A stretch of 64,000 nucleotides of DNA from Epiperipatus broadwayi (Eukaryota; Onychophora; Udeonychophora; Euonychophora; Peripatidae). This document shows positions 25,142-38,649 of this stretch, in pieces. The stretch is from assembly GCA_028023455.1 (NCBI GenBank), contig JAQFVV010013344.1, forward strand, positions 86,282-150,281, given 5' to 3'. The notes under the pieces are model-generated. The model saw only the letters and a list, made by a program, of their open reading frames with translations, made no database searches and was not told where the DNA came from. Both the position numbers and the translations under genes were made by a program. How positions within the stretch are numbered: position 1 is the first letter of the stretch; the number at the start of each line of letters is the position of its first letter.

Positions 25142-25500
25142 GAAAATGGTGTAAGATACTAATGTCTTAAATTAATATTCATTAGAAAACAAAACTAATT
25201 TGTGAATAATAAATTTATGGTTCTTTTAATTATATTGAAACTTGGTTGATACCGCAGTATACACACACGCAAGCATGCGCGCACACACACACCCATATAT
25301 ATATATATATATATTGTAACAATATGGAAATTAGTGCTTAATAAGAGAGAATACGAAGTTACATGATTAAAAATGGTGTAAGATACTAACGTCTTGAATT
25401 AATATTCATTAGAAAATAAAACTAATTTGTGAATAATAAATTTATGGTTCTTTTAATTACATTGAAACTTGTTTGATGCAGCAGTATATATACACACACG
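25141..25500 (+). repeat. Direct duplication of about 135 bp separated by a foldback-terminus fragment
   Basis: The block from GATTGAAAATGGTGTAAGATACT to GCAGTATA occurs at 25138-25262 and again at 25365-25488 with few differences. Between them lie a CA/TA microsatellite and 25314-25362, which matches the left end of the large inverted repeat (29755-29803). Confidence 0.75.
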
Positions 25501-25514
25501 CATATATATATATA

Positions 25515-28500
25515 TTGTACCCTTACTTCTCGATGTATAATATAATTTGAAATACGACTAGCTCTATTAAATTATTATGCTTAATTAAAATTTGCATATC
25601 TATCTTTAATATACTTTTATATTATCATATTCTAATTAAATTTATCGTTAATTATCAAAATCAATATAATTCTATAGTATGTACTAATTAAATAAGTATT
25701 TATTAAAATCACGAGACTGTGAAGTAAAGTTACAAAGTAATAAGTAGATTTACATTGAGTCAATATCTTCCAAAACATATTGTCTCAATGGCATAAGAAT
25801 ACTATCACCTCCTTATTAACTTACTACTACCTCTATAGCATTCTTATGGCTTTTAAATAAAATAAACTATCTTTAAATGTAATAAATAAATAAATCTTAA
25901 TTTTTAATTTTAAAAATATAATTAAATAATCTCAAGTTCTTCTAATTATCTTAAAGTAATGATAACTCATGTAAATAAGTATGATATGGGATTTTATATC
26001 AAACCTAAATACACCTAACTTATTCTAATAATAATATAATACTAATCTTAGAATATAACTTAATCTTATTTATTTCTGTTATATCATCAATCATTAAATA
26101 AATAATCATATGTATATCTTTTATTTTCATATAGCATCTTAATTTTGGAATAGATCAAAATCTTATAATTCAATAATCTGTGGCAATAAATAATATTGTA
26201 CTCTTATATTATGCATTATAATTATTCTATGACCATTGTAATATAATGTAATAATGTTAATCAATTCTCATAAATGATAATCAGGAAAATATTGTATTTA
26301 TTTCTAAAAATAATATTAATAAATTCACATTGTGCAAATATTATGTTTGTTCAAATTATCTGTTGTCAAATGCTGTGGTGCAAAATAATGAACTCGACAC
26401 ACTTTTAAAACAAATTAAACAAGTTTATTTACATTAACTTCAACTAAAAATTTATTTACAATATTTACAGTTCAAAATTAGAAAACAAAGAAAATAAAAT
26501 AAGAAAATAATAATACAAAATGTTTACACTGTTATTAACTTATACTCTCAAGAAATAATTTACATTCTTTTAAAATGCTATACTAATAACATTGAAGTAT
26601 GTTTTCGAACTTACACTTTAAATACATATCAGTAAGCTTCAATTATTACAAATAATTTTATGTAAATACTGTTTATGTAGCATATGCAAACAATTAACCT
26701 TTATTAATTAAATTGCTACATTAATTAAGTATTACTATTATTCATTCCATAATGTAATAGTATGTGTCCACTTTACTATTAGTACTACTTTAATATTATA
26801 ATATAGAAATTAATGTATCTGTGTAATGTAATAACAAATAATTGATTATAACTTTATATTTCACTTAATGCAATTCATGCTACAGATTTTATCAAATATG
26901 CATTACATATATGTGTTGTTAAAATAATAATATTTAAATTATTCATCAATTTCAAATTCATAAAGCACTATATTAGATAAATTTTATGATTCTTTTCTGT
27001 GTGAAATTATTACTTTAATCCATGTGTTATACTACTCCTTCCTAATAAATTTCTATCTACAAAAACATCCTCTAAAACTTATTTAAACTTTCCGGAAAAA
27101 TAATCATCTACTTTACATAAATACTAATTATTCAAAATATTTATACTTCATCATCTTCAGTAAACCTTTAATTCAAACATAAACTTCTACATAAAACTTA
27201 ACTTAATTTATCCAATAAACAAAATAAAATACAGACTTTTAACTCTCTTCCTAACTTGCAATAAAAAAAATAATTACTTATAAATAATAAATATAATTCT
27301 AATATTATAACATAAAACAATATCAAAATTTATTAACGAAAGAATCATATAATTATTTCTAAGCTTCTTATGTAATGTTGCATCGTATTTATGTCATAAA
27401 TTCAAATTATGCATATTTAAATAAAAACTGTCACTGCCAATATAATGTGTGTGTATTTTTAAAATAATCATACATTCATTCAAAATAACATAATATTTGG
27501 TTGATCTAAAGAAAACATATTAAATACATAAAAATTATTATTATTATACAATTTTTACCATAAATAATGAATTAATGTCCAGTCCATCTTCCAATATTCT
27601 TCGGAATTACAGCTTCATAAAATAATTCACATTTATACAACACGATCATTCTTTAACATATTACGTTTTATATTAATTATAAAATAAACTTATGCAATTA
27701 ATTATTATATTATTTTTAGTTACTATTTTAAGAAATGTACCTATCTTATTTTTAATAGATTAATAATATTTAAATTTTATATTAAATAAATAAATAGAAT
27801 TTATATTACGTAATTCCAGCGATGTTTTCTTTTAACCATAATAGTTCTTAAAATCCAAGGTACACATTTACTAGAACACCATTTCCTGTTTCCGGTCCAT
27901 CACGTGTTTTTTTAAAAGTTTATGAAAAATGATAACGTTCTTTTAAAACAAAATAAAAGTTAATTCCTCCATAAGAAATAAAATAAAATTAAAAATAGTT
28001 TATAGGATCCTGGTTTAGTTCTTTTTAAATATTATTCAAAAGTTATTATTTTAACTTAGTCTATAGTTTATAAAAATTTATATTTAATTATTTTTAAATT
28101 AACTTGGACGTCCACATATTATTTGCGCATTCCATAAAATATCCAGGTAAGAATAAACTTCTTTATCTATAAACGACCAGCGTTTAAATTATTTAAAATT
28201 TTTAGCTAATTATATTTCAATTGACTTGCCTTTAAAATTATCAACATTCAGTCTTTTAAACATAAAGACTTAACAAGGCAAGTATTTATAAAACTACTTT
28301 TATTTCCAATATCTTTACCCAAGATATACATTTAAGTTTATAGCTTGCAAAAATACTTTCTTTACACAAAAGTATTTATTCTTTAAAATATCTATTTTCT
28401 AATAGGCAATAGTAATTAGCTTTTAAAATTATATACTATCCAAAATACTACTTTTCTCCATCTTGTAAATTTCCGAACTAATCCAGCGTTTGTCATATTT

Positions 28501-29740
28501 CTAGGGTAAAGCTTCCGATATATTTTCATTATATATGATGTTCCCATGACCATTTGCTTGCAAATTGAGCTTCAATTTAGAGAAGACCGATAGGGAAAAA
28601 ATTAAGTTAACACTGCATGTCTATTATTTAAAACTTTTAGAGATTATTTATAACGACACTCTTGTAATTTTTAAAAAATGATTTTAGAGCGTCTATAAAT
28701 TTACTTAGCTATTTTTTTAATAGCACAATTAACTTGATAATTCAATCACGAAGTCCCCTCCTAACAATTGAACTGAGCTTTTATACCGGAAGAAACTTCC
28801 CATTTGATTGGTACATTTAAACAATCAATTTGCTGGCTTATTTACATATTTACCAACAACACAAAATTAAAAATAAATAATGACTTATTTAATATTTAAT
28901 ATTTATTACATTATTACATTTTTAAAATAATTCTTATCGTTTATTTAAATCCATTAAACACTTTTAAAAAATATATTATTTCACTTGATTTTAATTTTAA
29001 CTTTTATAAGATTATTTTTAAATAAACTAAATATTTTTATACGTCATATTTTTAAAACAATATTTTAAAATCAGACTTAATATTTTACATTAAATACCTT
29101 TATTTTAATCTCGTGATAACTCACGTATTATTTATAAATTTATAACATGATTTTTTTTTAAATAGTTTTGCAACTTTATTAGATAACTTCCAAGCATGTG
29201 TGTGTATAACATCTGTTCTTTATAACACAAGAAACGCTTATCCTCGTCTAAAAATAAACTAACAATTGCATTTTTTTTTAAAATAAATATTTTTTAAATA
29301 AATAAGATATTATAATAGATTTTAAAATAATTATCCAATATTATTAAAATCAAATATTAGTCTTTTATTTAAGTACTTACAATAATTAAAATATTTATAT
29401 TCTTTTATAATATTATTTTATCAACAATAAACATATGTATTTAATCTTACTTGTCTTTTAAACACTTTTAGCTTTAAACACCTATTTATTAAATATATTA
29501 ATGCAGTATTGATTATGGCCACTTTTTCCAACTATATATTATAATCATCATCATTTAAAATGTCTCTCTCAATATCAGCACAATTTTACATATCAAATAC
29601 TCATAGATTGCTTTAATTAAACTTTTTGAAATATTACCATAAGCAAAATTAACATCACATATTCAAATATATCTTAAATTTAAAATTTTTAATAGATTAG
29701 CACAAAAATTAAATGGTGACCCATACAAAAGGGCACAATA
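25515..29740. other. Extremely A+T-rich non-coding DNA
   Basis: This is more than 4 kb dominated by A/T tracts, with no open frame worth naming. A small nested stem-loop lies at 25753-25852 (CATTGAG...CTCAATG, and GCATAAGAAT pairing with ATTCTTATGGC). A somewhat less A+T-rich patch with a TATA-like TTTTATACCGG is at 28735-28860. I cannot assign it. Confidence 0.55.
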
Positions 29741-32692
29741 TATATATATATATAGTAGCAATATGGAAATTAGGGGTTAATAAGAGAGAATATGATGTTA
29801 CAATGTCCCATAATTGGGTAACCATTTGTAACAGCACACTACATTAGGACTGAATTATGAGGTGAGAAACCATCATCATCCCCAAATAAACAAAATGTAA
29901 AATTAATATAAAAGGAATGAACATGAGAGATCAGCACAGGACTAACTATAAGTTCACAAGCATTATACAAAAGTAATAATCATTTATCATGATAAATAAT
30001 CAACAATAAAAATTAATCAGCAGTCGATCTTGTGACTATTTGAAAGTTGTTCACTATAGATCAGACTAATTATTTAGCCACTTCCAAACCTAGAACAGGA
30101 ATACAAACAATAATTATCTGGATGCACATTCTTAGGTGCTACTCCATCAAAATACAACAATAAATCAAATAATGCTGAGATACTAAAACTTCCTGACCAT
30201 AATCAATACTCTGGCTACTTAGTCCTATTAATGTATTGGCCAACTATACACTAAATTTCTAAAGAAATAATAAATAAAATGAAATGTGTGCATTGACTTT
30301 AAAAGATATCCCTTTTGCAGTGACCAGGATCATCATCATCATGCGGTTGTTCATAATACTAAACATAAACCCCTACTTCATATAACTTATGCACAAATCT
30401 AGCTTAGGAAGCAAGAAATCTATGAACTATTACTGTGATCAAGAAATAAATAAATAAATAAAGCAGTTTATTATAAATCATTTTAAATAATTCCTAGATT
30501 TATCCTATTATAAGTAAATAGTTTTATTGGAATCATTTTAAAAAATCCTAGAACATTAAGCTGACATGAAATAAAATCACAAACACTGCAATTTATGAAA
30601 CAAGAATTGAATAGAATAAAGAAATTAGGACAAAAGTATTTTTAAAACAATTATTTAATAACTAATTGATTAATTAACAATAAACAAAAAATGATATGAT
30701 AGTATGAAATTTTAAACATTTATTTTATCAAAAAAATGTTTTCATAAAAATTATAATAACTCGGTTGGTTTCTATTCATAAATTAACTTTTAATTAATCA
30801 AATTATTTCTTTAAAATAATTAAGGGTTGGAAAAACACCATTTTAAAAATCAAAGATAACAATCTTTGATTTAGCATAATTAGCCTTTGATTAAGTTTTA
30901 GGAGGGAAAATAAATGAAAAGAAAAAAATATGATTAAAAAAATTAAATTTTCTAAAAACTATTTCATAATTTTGAAGAAAAAATTGACTGGATTAAAAAA
31001 AATGTTGCACAATTTGAAAGCATTAATTTAATCAAAATATTTAAAATTATCAGTTCTTATAAAAAATATATATTTTTTTACTATTAATAAAAGTACAGTA
31101 TGCACATTCCAACAAAAAATACCTTCAACCATGGGTTTTTTTATGGAGTCCTTCCCAATTATAATTTCCAGTATTTTTCAGTTGAGTGTGCTTCTGAAGG
31201 CTTCTACATATGAACATAACTAATTTATCCTTTTCCTGGTATGCAATATTTCCAGGTTAAAAAAAAGCAAATTTTATTCATTTTTTCCACTAAAATTTTT
31301 AGAAAGCACTAACACACACAGAGACTCATATTCTTAGGTGAAGACTAGGTTGCAGGTTATTTCAGGGGATTAACTTCTTTACATTTTTATTTTAGTGAAG
31401 GCAGCTTAATGGAGAAAAATGTTTAGCTTTTACCTGAATTTAGCACATGCTTTTCATTGTAGAAACCATTTTTATAATTAAACTCATAATATGCTAGTCT
31501 TTGCAAAAGGTTTGTTAAGATTTCTGCTGTACTATATAACAGCTTGGGAAAGATTTTTTTCTTCTTTATCAACTGAATTAAGACTTGACTGCTAATTTTT
31601 CAATAGTTAAGTTAGGAATATATCTACTTCTTACCAGCCACTTGTGTCTTCTGTCTTATTTATACTCCCTTTTTAACAATCTTGCCTACAAACCAATTAC
31701 ACTCTCTCTTCAATTAGATATTTTTTCATAAATAAAATTGTTCAGCTATTGTGTCCTTAATCATATACATTAAAAAACAAGTTAAGAACTTAAATTAATA
31801 TCATTAAAATTCTTGACATTGCTTTTCTAATTAAAAAAAATTTATTGCAAAAGAAAATCAATTAATTGCACTGATTTGATTTTTTGATAGAAGAGAGATA
31901 AAGGGAAAAGAAAACAATGAACTAATTAAAAACAAAATTTCCCATAAACATTAACATCTTATTTTTTTCTTTTTAAAAATACTATTAAAAATAAAACTTT
32001 CTCTTTTAAGGTTATAATTAATATCTATTAAATAGTTTACAAAAAAGGAAATTATTTTTTCTTTTAGTACATTTTTATAATTTAAATTAAAACTACTAAT
32101 TAATTATAATTACTTGTTTACATTATTTTATAATTTTCTCTTCCTTCTATAATCATTTATAAATCATTAAAATATTTACATATTAAAATCATATCTAACA
32201 AATTTAATGTTTGTGAACTCTCATACTATCATTTTGGGACTTCAAATATTTTGTTAACTGAAGACCCATTATTATTATAAAAAATATGTTTTGAATCTCT
32301 TCTATTTTACAAGAATTTTCCATCAATTTTTGACATGCATTCTGAAATAAATATGAAGGCAAAAATAGACAGGTATTGTGAGCAATAAGGTTGAAAGAAA
32401 GAGAGACAGATTAGGGGTAATAATAGTAATAGTTTTAGGCAAGGTAAAATAGGGTTGCATGGAAAACAAGGTGATTGATATTAAGGTTATTTTATGAGAT
32501 ATTTTTAAAAATTCATATTTGTATTTCCTATGATAAAAAATAAAATAATTTAACAGTTTTTCTTGAAATGTAAAAGTTCTATTATTAAAACACCTAAGCT
32601 GACAAGAGGAAGAGTGGAAAAATGGAAGAATATAATCTGAAAAAAAAGATTGACAACCAATTGAAGGAACCCAAAGAATAGAGGATGCTTCC

Positions 32693-32935
32693 ATGTTAGC
32701 CCAAGTATTAGAAATGTTTAAAAAAGATGATAAAAAGTGAGATCAAAAAAGAGAAGATAATAAAAAGAGAGACCAACAAAGAGAAGATAATAAAAAAGAA
32801 ACCAACAAAGAGAAGATAATAAACCAAGAAAAGAGGATAATAAAAAGAATCAACAAAGAGAAGCAGAAAGTAGAAAAGTAACAGAAGTTGTTTAAGAAAA
32901 TAGCCAAGTCTTAATCCAGCTGCTGAAAAAGATAG
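32693..32935 (+). pseudogene. Charged, 30-bp-repeat coding remnant (gag-like, uncertain)
   Basis: An ATG at 32693 gives MLAQVLEMFKKDDKK and then a stop at 32738. The same frame continues DQKREDNKKRDQQREDNKK before it is lost. The DNA repeats with a period of about 30 bp (GAAGATAATAAA at 32753, 32783 and 32812; a shortened unit at 32833). A short helical start followed by a charged coiled-coil-like region resembles the N-terminus of some arthropod LTR-retrotransposon gag proteins, but that comparison is from general appearance only. It sits in the loop of the large inverted repeat. It may instead be a simple purine-rich minisatellite. Confidence 0.35.
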
Positions 32936-35692
32936 TAAGTGAATAAATATTTCCTAACTTAGCTGTTGAAGAGAAAGCAATTAAGTCTTAATCCAGTTGA
33001 TAAGGAAGAAAGAAGCAGTTTTTCCAAGTTGTTTATATAATGCAGCAGGAATTTTATCAAACTATTGCATAGAATAGCAGAAGTTTTAATCAAGTGTTTA
33101 GCATACTATGAGTTTAGACAAAAATAATCTCTACAATAAAATCCATGTGCTAAATTTAGCTAAAAGCTAGACATCATCTCCCATGTAACCTGCCTTCAGT
33201 GGAATAAAAATATAGAAGTTACCCCCTAAACTAATCTGCAACCTACTGCAATCAGGAGCATGAGTCTCTGTCTGTGTTAGTCCCATCTGGGAAATTTATT
33301 AAAAGAAAATGGATAAATTTTGCTGTTGTTAACCTGGAAATGAAATACTGCATATCAGAAAACAGACAAATTAATCATGTACATACTAGAAGCCTTCAAA
33401 AAGATTGGAAGGGCTCTGAAGAAAAAAAATAAAATCACAATTGAAGTATTTTTGTGTGTGTGTGCACTTTTTTTAATATATAAAAGTAATATTTTTTTTT
33501 TTGTAAGAATTTATAATTTTAAATATTTTAATTGTGAAACATTTTTTTTAAATATAAAATTTTTTTAGTGAAACATTTTTCTCTCCTTAAACTTAACAAA
33601 AAACTAATTAAGCTAAATCAAAAATAACAACCTATGATTTGAAAATATTTTTCCAAATCTTACTTATTTTAAAGAAATAATTAATTAAAAGTTGATATAT
33701 AAATAGAAATCAACAGATTGATTATAATTTTTATGAAAATATTTTTTTTGATGAAATGAATGTTTAAAATTTCATATTATCTTGTCATTTTTTTTTGTTT
33801 ATTGCTAATCAACTAGTTATTAAATAATTGTTTTAAAATATATTTTTAGTCATAATTTTTTTTAATCAATTCCTGTTTCATAAATTTCAATGTGTGTGAC
33901 TTTAATTCATGACAGCTTAGTGTTCCAGGATTTTTTTAATGATTCCCCCAAAAATATTTACTTATAATAGGGTAAACCTAGCAACTATTTGAAATGATTT
34001 ATAATAAGCTACTTTATTTATTTGTCTTTTTCACAGTAATAGTTTATAGAGCTTCCTGAACTAGATTTGTGCATAAAAGTTTTGGAATAGGGATTTATGT
34101 TTAGTATTATAGACATTGAGATGATGATGATCCTGGTTGGCACAAAAGGTACATCCTTTAAAGTTTATGCACTACATTTTATTTTATTTCTTTAGAAATG
34201 ATACTAAATGGCCAGAGCATTGATGATGGTTAGGATGTTTTAGGATCTCACATTATTTAACTTATTGCTGTATTTTGTTGGAGTACCACATAAGAATATG
34301 CTTTCAGATAATTATTGTTTGGTATTACTCCCTAGATTTGGCTGTCATTTAAATAATTAATCTGGTCTATAGTGGGCCACTTTCAAATACAGTTACAAAA
34401 TTGATTTCGTTAATTTTTATTGTTGATCATTCATGATTATGAATAATTATTACTTTTATATAATGGTGGTGAACTTATAATTAGTCCTGTTCTGATCTCT
34501 CATATTTTTTCTTTTTATATTAATTTTATATTATAATGGTCGGGGAATATAAACACTTAATCTATCTGCCATATAGGGTGCCACCAGGCCATTTGAACCT
34601 GAAAAATTTATATAGTACACAGATACTTCTTTGTATGATTCCATTTTTATTTTATTGACTGTTATGCTAAACTCAAGAAGTAGCTGTGATTTATAATCTA
34701 ACTTTTAAAGATACATTTTTAATAAAGAAAAAAAAATCAAATAAGCCACTGCTAGTAATTATCACCCAAACATTTATTACACACATATAATCTTGAGGAA
34801 TAAATTAATATTGCTTTAATTTGTTATTATTATTATTATTTTAAACTTATTTTGATATTTTAATAAATTTGCACAGATGGATGTTTTATACAATTTAATA
34901 TTTGATAAACGTAAATACTCTGCGTAGATTATGCATTTATATACTCGATTGGTATTAACTCCAGGCTACATGTTTGTGTCCAACCCAATGCCAGCTATAC
35001 CAATGTGATCAATGCAAAATGAGGATATTAGCATACAAAAAACCATGCTGATAGGAATGTGCATCTGCAGCATGATATTAAAAAAAAAGGAATGGCTCTC
35101 GTCCAGTATAGGAATGTGCGTCTGGTGAGGTAATCATTTGGAAAAATATATAAAGGATGCTCTATAATGGGGATTGCAGTCTTGGCCATCTTACTATCAT
35201 CACCCAGAGGAAAAGAGATCACTGGCACATCGAACACATGTGTCCATTGGCAACACGATAACTACACTTTTGGTCATGTGTTCAATTGGGTATAGTGCCT
35301 GATGCTAACATGATACAAGGGGATGAGAATCCAATGCACCTCCCCACATCACATTGACATAAAACACCCATACATCCATTCACCAGCACCTTCAAATACA
35401 AGACAAATAGTCTGAAATTAACCTACTTAAACTAACATAATCCTACGAATCTATGCAGCCATTTATGCCTAACTTTAAATTTAATAATTTAATTAACAAA
35501 CAAAAAATAAAAAGAAAAAAAATGGAAATGATTAAAGCAACATAAAAAAAATTAATAACAAATTCAGAATTCTTTTGATAATCAGATAAGAGTTCATTTA
35601 GAAGTTACTATTAGGTTACTAATTGAAAGTTTGTTTAAAATATCTAAAAGTTCACATTGAATATCAGTTTATACTTCCCGTGATAAGGCTTT

Positions 35693-36079
35693 ATGAATCC
35701 CGCAGATTTATGGAAGTTCATCCTGGTGGTCACATTTTGCATATTGTTCTTGGAAACAAAGACACTACTTTCTATTCATTCTGTCCAGAACCATCATCAG
35801 GAGGCTGCCTCAGCTGATGTATACAAAGGAAACAATCTATTGCAAGACTTCTACATCATGGAGTCTGCAATACAGTTGGCTGTCATACATAGATTAATAA
35901 TCAGATTAATTACTAAATTCCATTATTCCATCTTTTATCATTTCTAGCCTCTCTTATCATAAATTCTACAGGTTGATCGACATGATGTCATAATCTTATT
36001 ATTCCTGATGTTTTTCTTTCTGGTATTGTTGCTGCTTGTATTGGTCAATCTGCTTCAGAGTAGGAAAGACAATCTTTAA
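35693..36079 (+). other. Candidate two-exon small membrane protein (weak)
   Basis: An ATG at 35693, downstream of an in-frame stop, starts MNPADLWKF followed by a hydrophobic run (ILVVTFCILFL) like a signal peptide or membrane anchor. A second frame, from an AG acceptor at 35970-35971 to TAA at 36079, reads VDRHDVIILLFLM... with about 20 hydrophobic residues and then QSRKDNL. A phase-0 donor (gtatac, 35819) would join them into about 77 residues: an N-terminal signal or anchor, a short linker, a membrane span and a basic tail. The stretch is less A+T-rich than its surroundings. The donor matches the consensus poorly and I recognise no family, so this may be chance. It lies in the extra sequence of the right arm of the large inverted repeat. 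Confidence 0.18.
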
Positions 36080-36599
36080 TTTTTATCTCTTATCTGATCT
36101 TACAATCATTTAAGTGCCTTAAGAGCTAGTTTGCTTTAGATACAATTATATATTTCAATCATTTCCATTCACTAAAGATTTAAACATGATTTTTAAATAG
36201 AAATTAATCAACATTTTTCTATTTTTTTTTTATATCAATTAATCTGCAGATCTTTATTTTTTTCTACATTAACTTACTTTTAAATACTTTTTTTTTTTTA
36301 AGTTTTCCATCTGTGCGATAATATATATGTTAAATAAGCATTTTAATTTTCCATTTACCATTTACATTTTTAAAAAAAAAATCATTTTTACTTATGATTA
36401 TTTCCTATTTATTTTAATTTTAAAATAATTTAATCGTGTATGTATACCCTTACAATATATTTGGGGGTGATGATGGTTTCCCATCTCTTCATAATTCAAC
36501 CTTAATGCAATGGCCACCTAATTGTGGAACATTGTAACCTCAGAATCTTTTTTATTAATTCCTATTTTCCATACAATCACAATATATTTATTGTACCAA

Positions 36600-38545
36600 T
36601 ATCCTATAGTACATAACATAAATAATTTTGTTAAAAAATTATTAAAATGAATTATCAATCAGTTTGAAAAGTCAAAATAAATTTAGAAAGGTTTAAAGAA
36701 TTTTCATTTTTAAAAGGGCAAAGGAAATCTCCAAAAGTCTAAAGAGTTTTTTTTTATTATTATTAATTAAATAAAACGCAGAAGGTAAAAGTCTAAAGAG
36801 TTCTTTTTATTATTGTTGTTAGTTTAAAGAAAATATTATTCATAAACGTTATAAATGATTGATTAGAAAAAAAAGAAGTTAAAGATGATAGTTTAAAAAT
36901 ATAAAATATTTATAAAGTTAAAAGCACTCTTTCTCTCTCATTCAAATTAAAGAAGAAAAAGAGTATGTGCGTGCTAAAATAATATTGAAAAAGCACATGA
37001 AAATAAATATTAAAACAAATAAATTCAGCAATAACTACTGATTGAAAACAATGCATTTGCAATGCTATTTAATTAAGAAAGAATCTATAAACAACAATGT
37101 AATTACACTCTTATCAATTGAAATCGAAAGCAGTGGATAATGGATTTTGCTGGTGGCTACGAAAACAGACTACAAAAAATTACAACGGGTTGTTACATAA
37201 ATAGACCTAAATTTTCACACAGAGTCAGTTTCACTTCAGTTTTAGTTTTGATCAGTCACTCTATGAGTTCAATTCATCAATCAGTCATGCAGTGTTAATA
37301 GCTTCATCGGAACATACGATGAAACTTCAAACCTTGTCCAAATACCAGTACTCTGCATGAGATGAAGTAACAGCTGCCCAATAAGTGAGAGCTGTTCGAG
37401 TATCTACTGTCTTAATAATAATAGTGCCACAAAATAAATAACCATCCTCAATCTTGATAAAAGAAGTAAACAGGATTGTCAATCAACAGAAATCCTTCAC
37501 AGAAGCATAAATCCAGCCGGCTGGTAATAAAACAAGTTAGAAACACACTGGAAAAATGGGAAGCAAACAACCAAAATCTCCATGCTCCAAAAATCTAGGT
37601 ATTTAATAACTTTTTTATTTCCATTTATAAATTCCAAGTAGTCATTGCCATCCATAAAGCCTCCAGAGTCAGTAGTAAAGGAACTCTATCACCACATAAA
37701 GGACTATTGATGTGCATGTTGGTTTGAATCCATTATATTTAATATTTATCATACTATTTAATACTTTGTCATTTAATGTAGTTAGATTAAATTTTCATGT
37801 GTATTTAAAATGTGTGTGCATAGTCATATATAAATATCTTAATGTTTATGTTAATTAAAAATATCTAAAAGTAATTCAAAACTTTAATAATTAGTGTTTA
37901 ATTAAAATGAATTGCCTGTTAAACTTAATATCTGTCAGTCGATTCTTTATCATTAATCAAGTAAAATTTTACCACTAGTTAAATTTAGTAAAGTGTTATT
38001 CTAGTGTCAATTGAGCTAGTCATGGGATATATCTTAGGTCCTGAATTAGTTTGCCATCATTCAAAGCATGTTAATTCACCCTTTGGGGTAGTTAACTGGC
38101 ACCCGGAATATTTCTTCCAAAACAAAAGAGAGCTTTGAATGATTAGTGTTAAAGTTAGCAGCCAGAGAAGAAGTTATGTCCTGGAAACGTAACGCTAGTT
38201 ATATATTTTATAACTATCTTTGGACATACATACTCTCTGAGTATGTTCTTCTCTGCCTATGAGGCTAATATGAATTTCAGCGATAACACATCCGGTACAA
38301 TATAGATATTGTAAGGGTAGCTTACAATCCATTTCAAACTCACCCTTATATGTCCATAATAGTAGATTAAACCTATAAAAAAGACAAGCTGGAATTATAG
38401 GCTAAATACCTGATATTTAATTTTATGTGCAAACATATAAATGCACACATGCTTGAAGTTTTCTAATAAACACCAAACCAATATAATGTTGAAATAAAAT
38501 AAATACTCTTTTTTAATAAAAAAAAAAACTTAATTTTAGAAACCT
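36600..38545. other. Unassigned DNA with a less A+T-rich patch
   Basis: The stretches 37200-37560 and 38000-38340 are less A+T-rich than their surroundings but carry no long frame. The motif TATTGTAAGGGTA (38308) is the inverse of TACCCTTACAATA (36446). It could be a decayed LTR-type element, but I found no paired LTRs or primer-binding site. Confidence 0.35.
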
Positions 38546-38547
38546 CT

Positions 38548-38648
38548 TATATATATATATATATATATATGCATACCAATTATGACTTGTTTGTATAATA
38601 TATATATATATATATATATATATGCATACCAATTATGACTTGTTTGTT
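38548..38648 (+). repeat. TA microsatellite duplicated with a 25-bp unique block
   Basis: (TA)n followed by GCATACCAATTATGACTTGT occurs twice, with the unique block starting at 38571 and 38624 (period 53 bp). Confidence 0.85.
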
Positions 38649-38649
38649 A

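Larger units (their letters stand above)
29755..36580. mobile_element. Large inverted-repeat (foldback) element, arms about 1.9 and 3.65 kb
   Basis: The left arm (29755-31640) is the diverged reverse complement of the right arm (about 32930-36580). Matching checkpoints are: 29755-29880 with 36462-36580; 29900-30240 with 34195-34530; 30320-30410 with 34040-34135; 31130-31260 with 33335-33420; 31320-31550 with 33020-33270; and 31560-31625 with 32935-33010. The right arm carries about 1.9 kb (34535-36460) absent from the left. The loop (31640-32930) contains a purine-rich repeat encoding a charged, gag-like segment. The terminus recurs alone at 25314-25362, so the end sequence is mobile or dispersed. 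It is probably a foldback-type transposon, or an inverted duplication around a retroelement piece. No transposase was seen. Confidence 0.65.

Noticed and set aside
32323-32694. A 123-codon minus-strand frame in the loop of the large inverted repeat
   Set aside because: It has no family resemblance and the opposite strand carries the repeat-coding pattern; it looks like a chance frame.
35028-35237. A 69-codon minus-strand frame in the right arm of the inverted repeat
   Set aside because: It matches no recognisable protein and has no supporting splice or start signals.
36441-38320. LTR retrotransposon bounded by TACCCTTACAATA and its inverse
   Set aside because: The two motifs are inverted rather than direct, and no primer-binding site, polypurine tract or pol frame was found.
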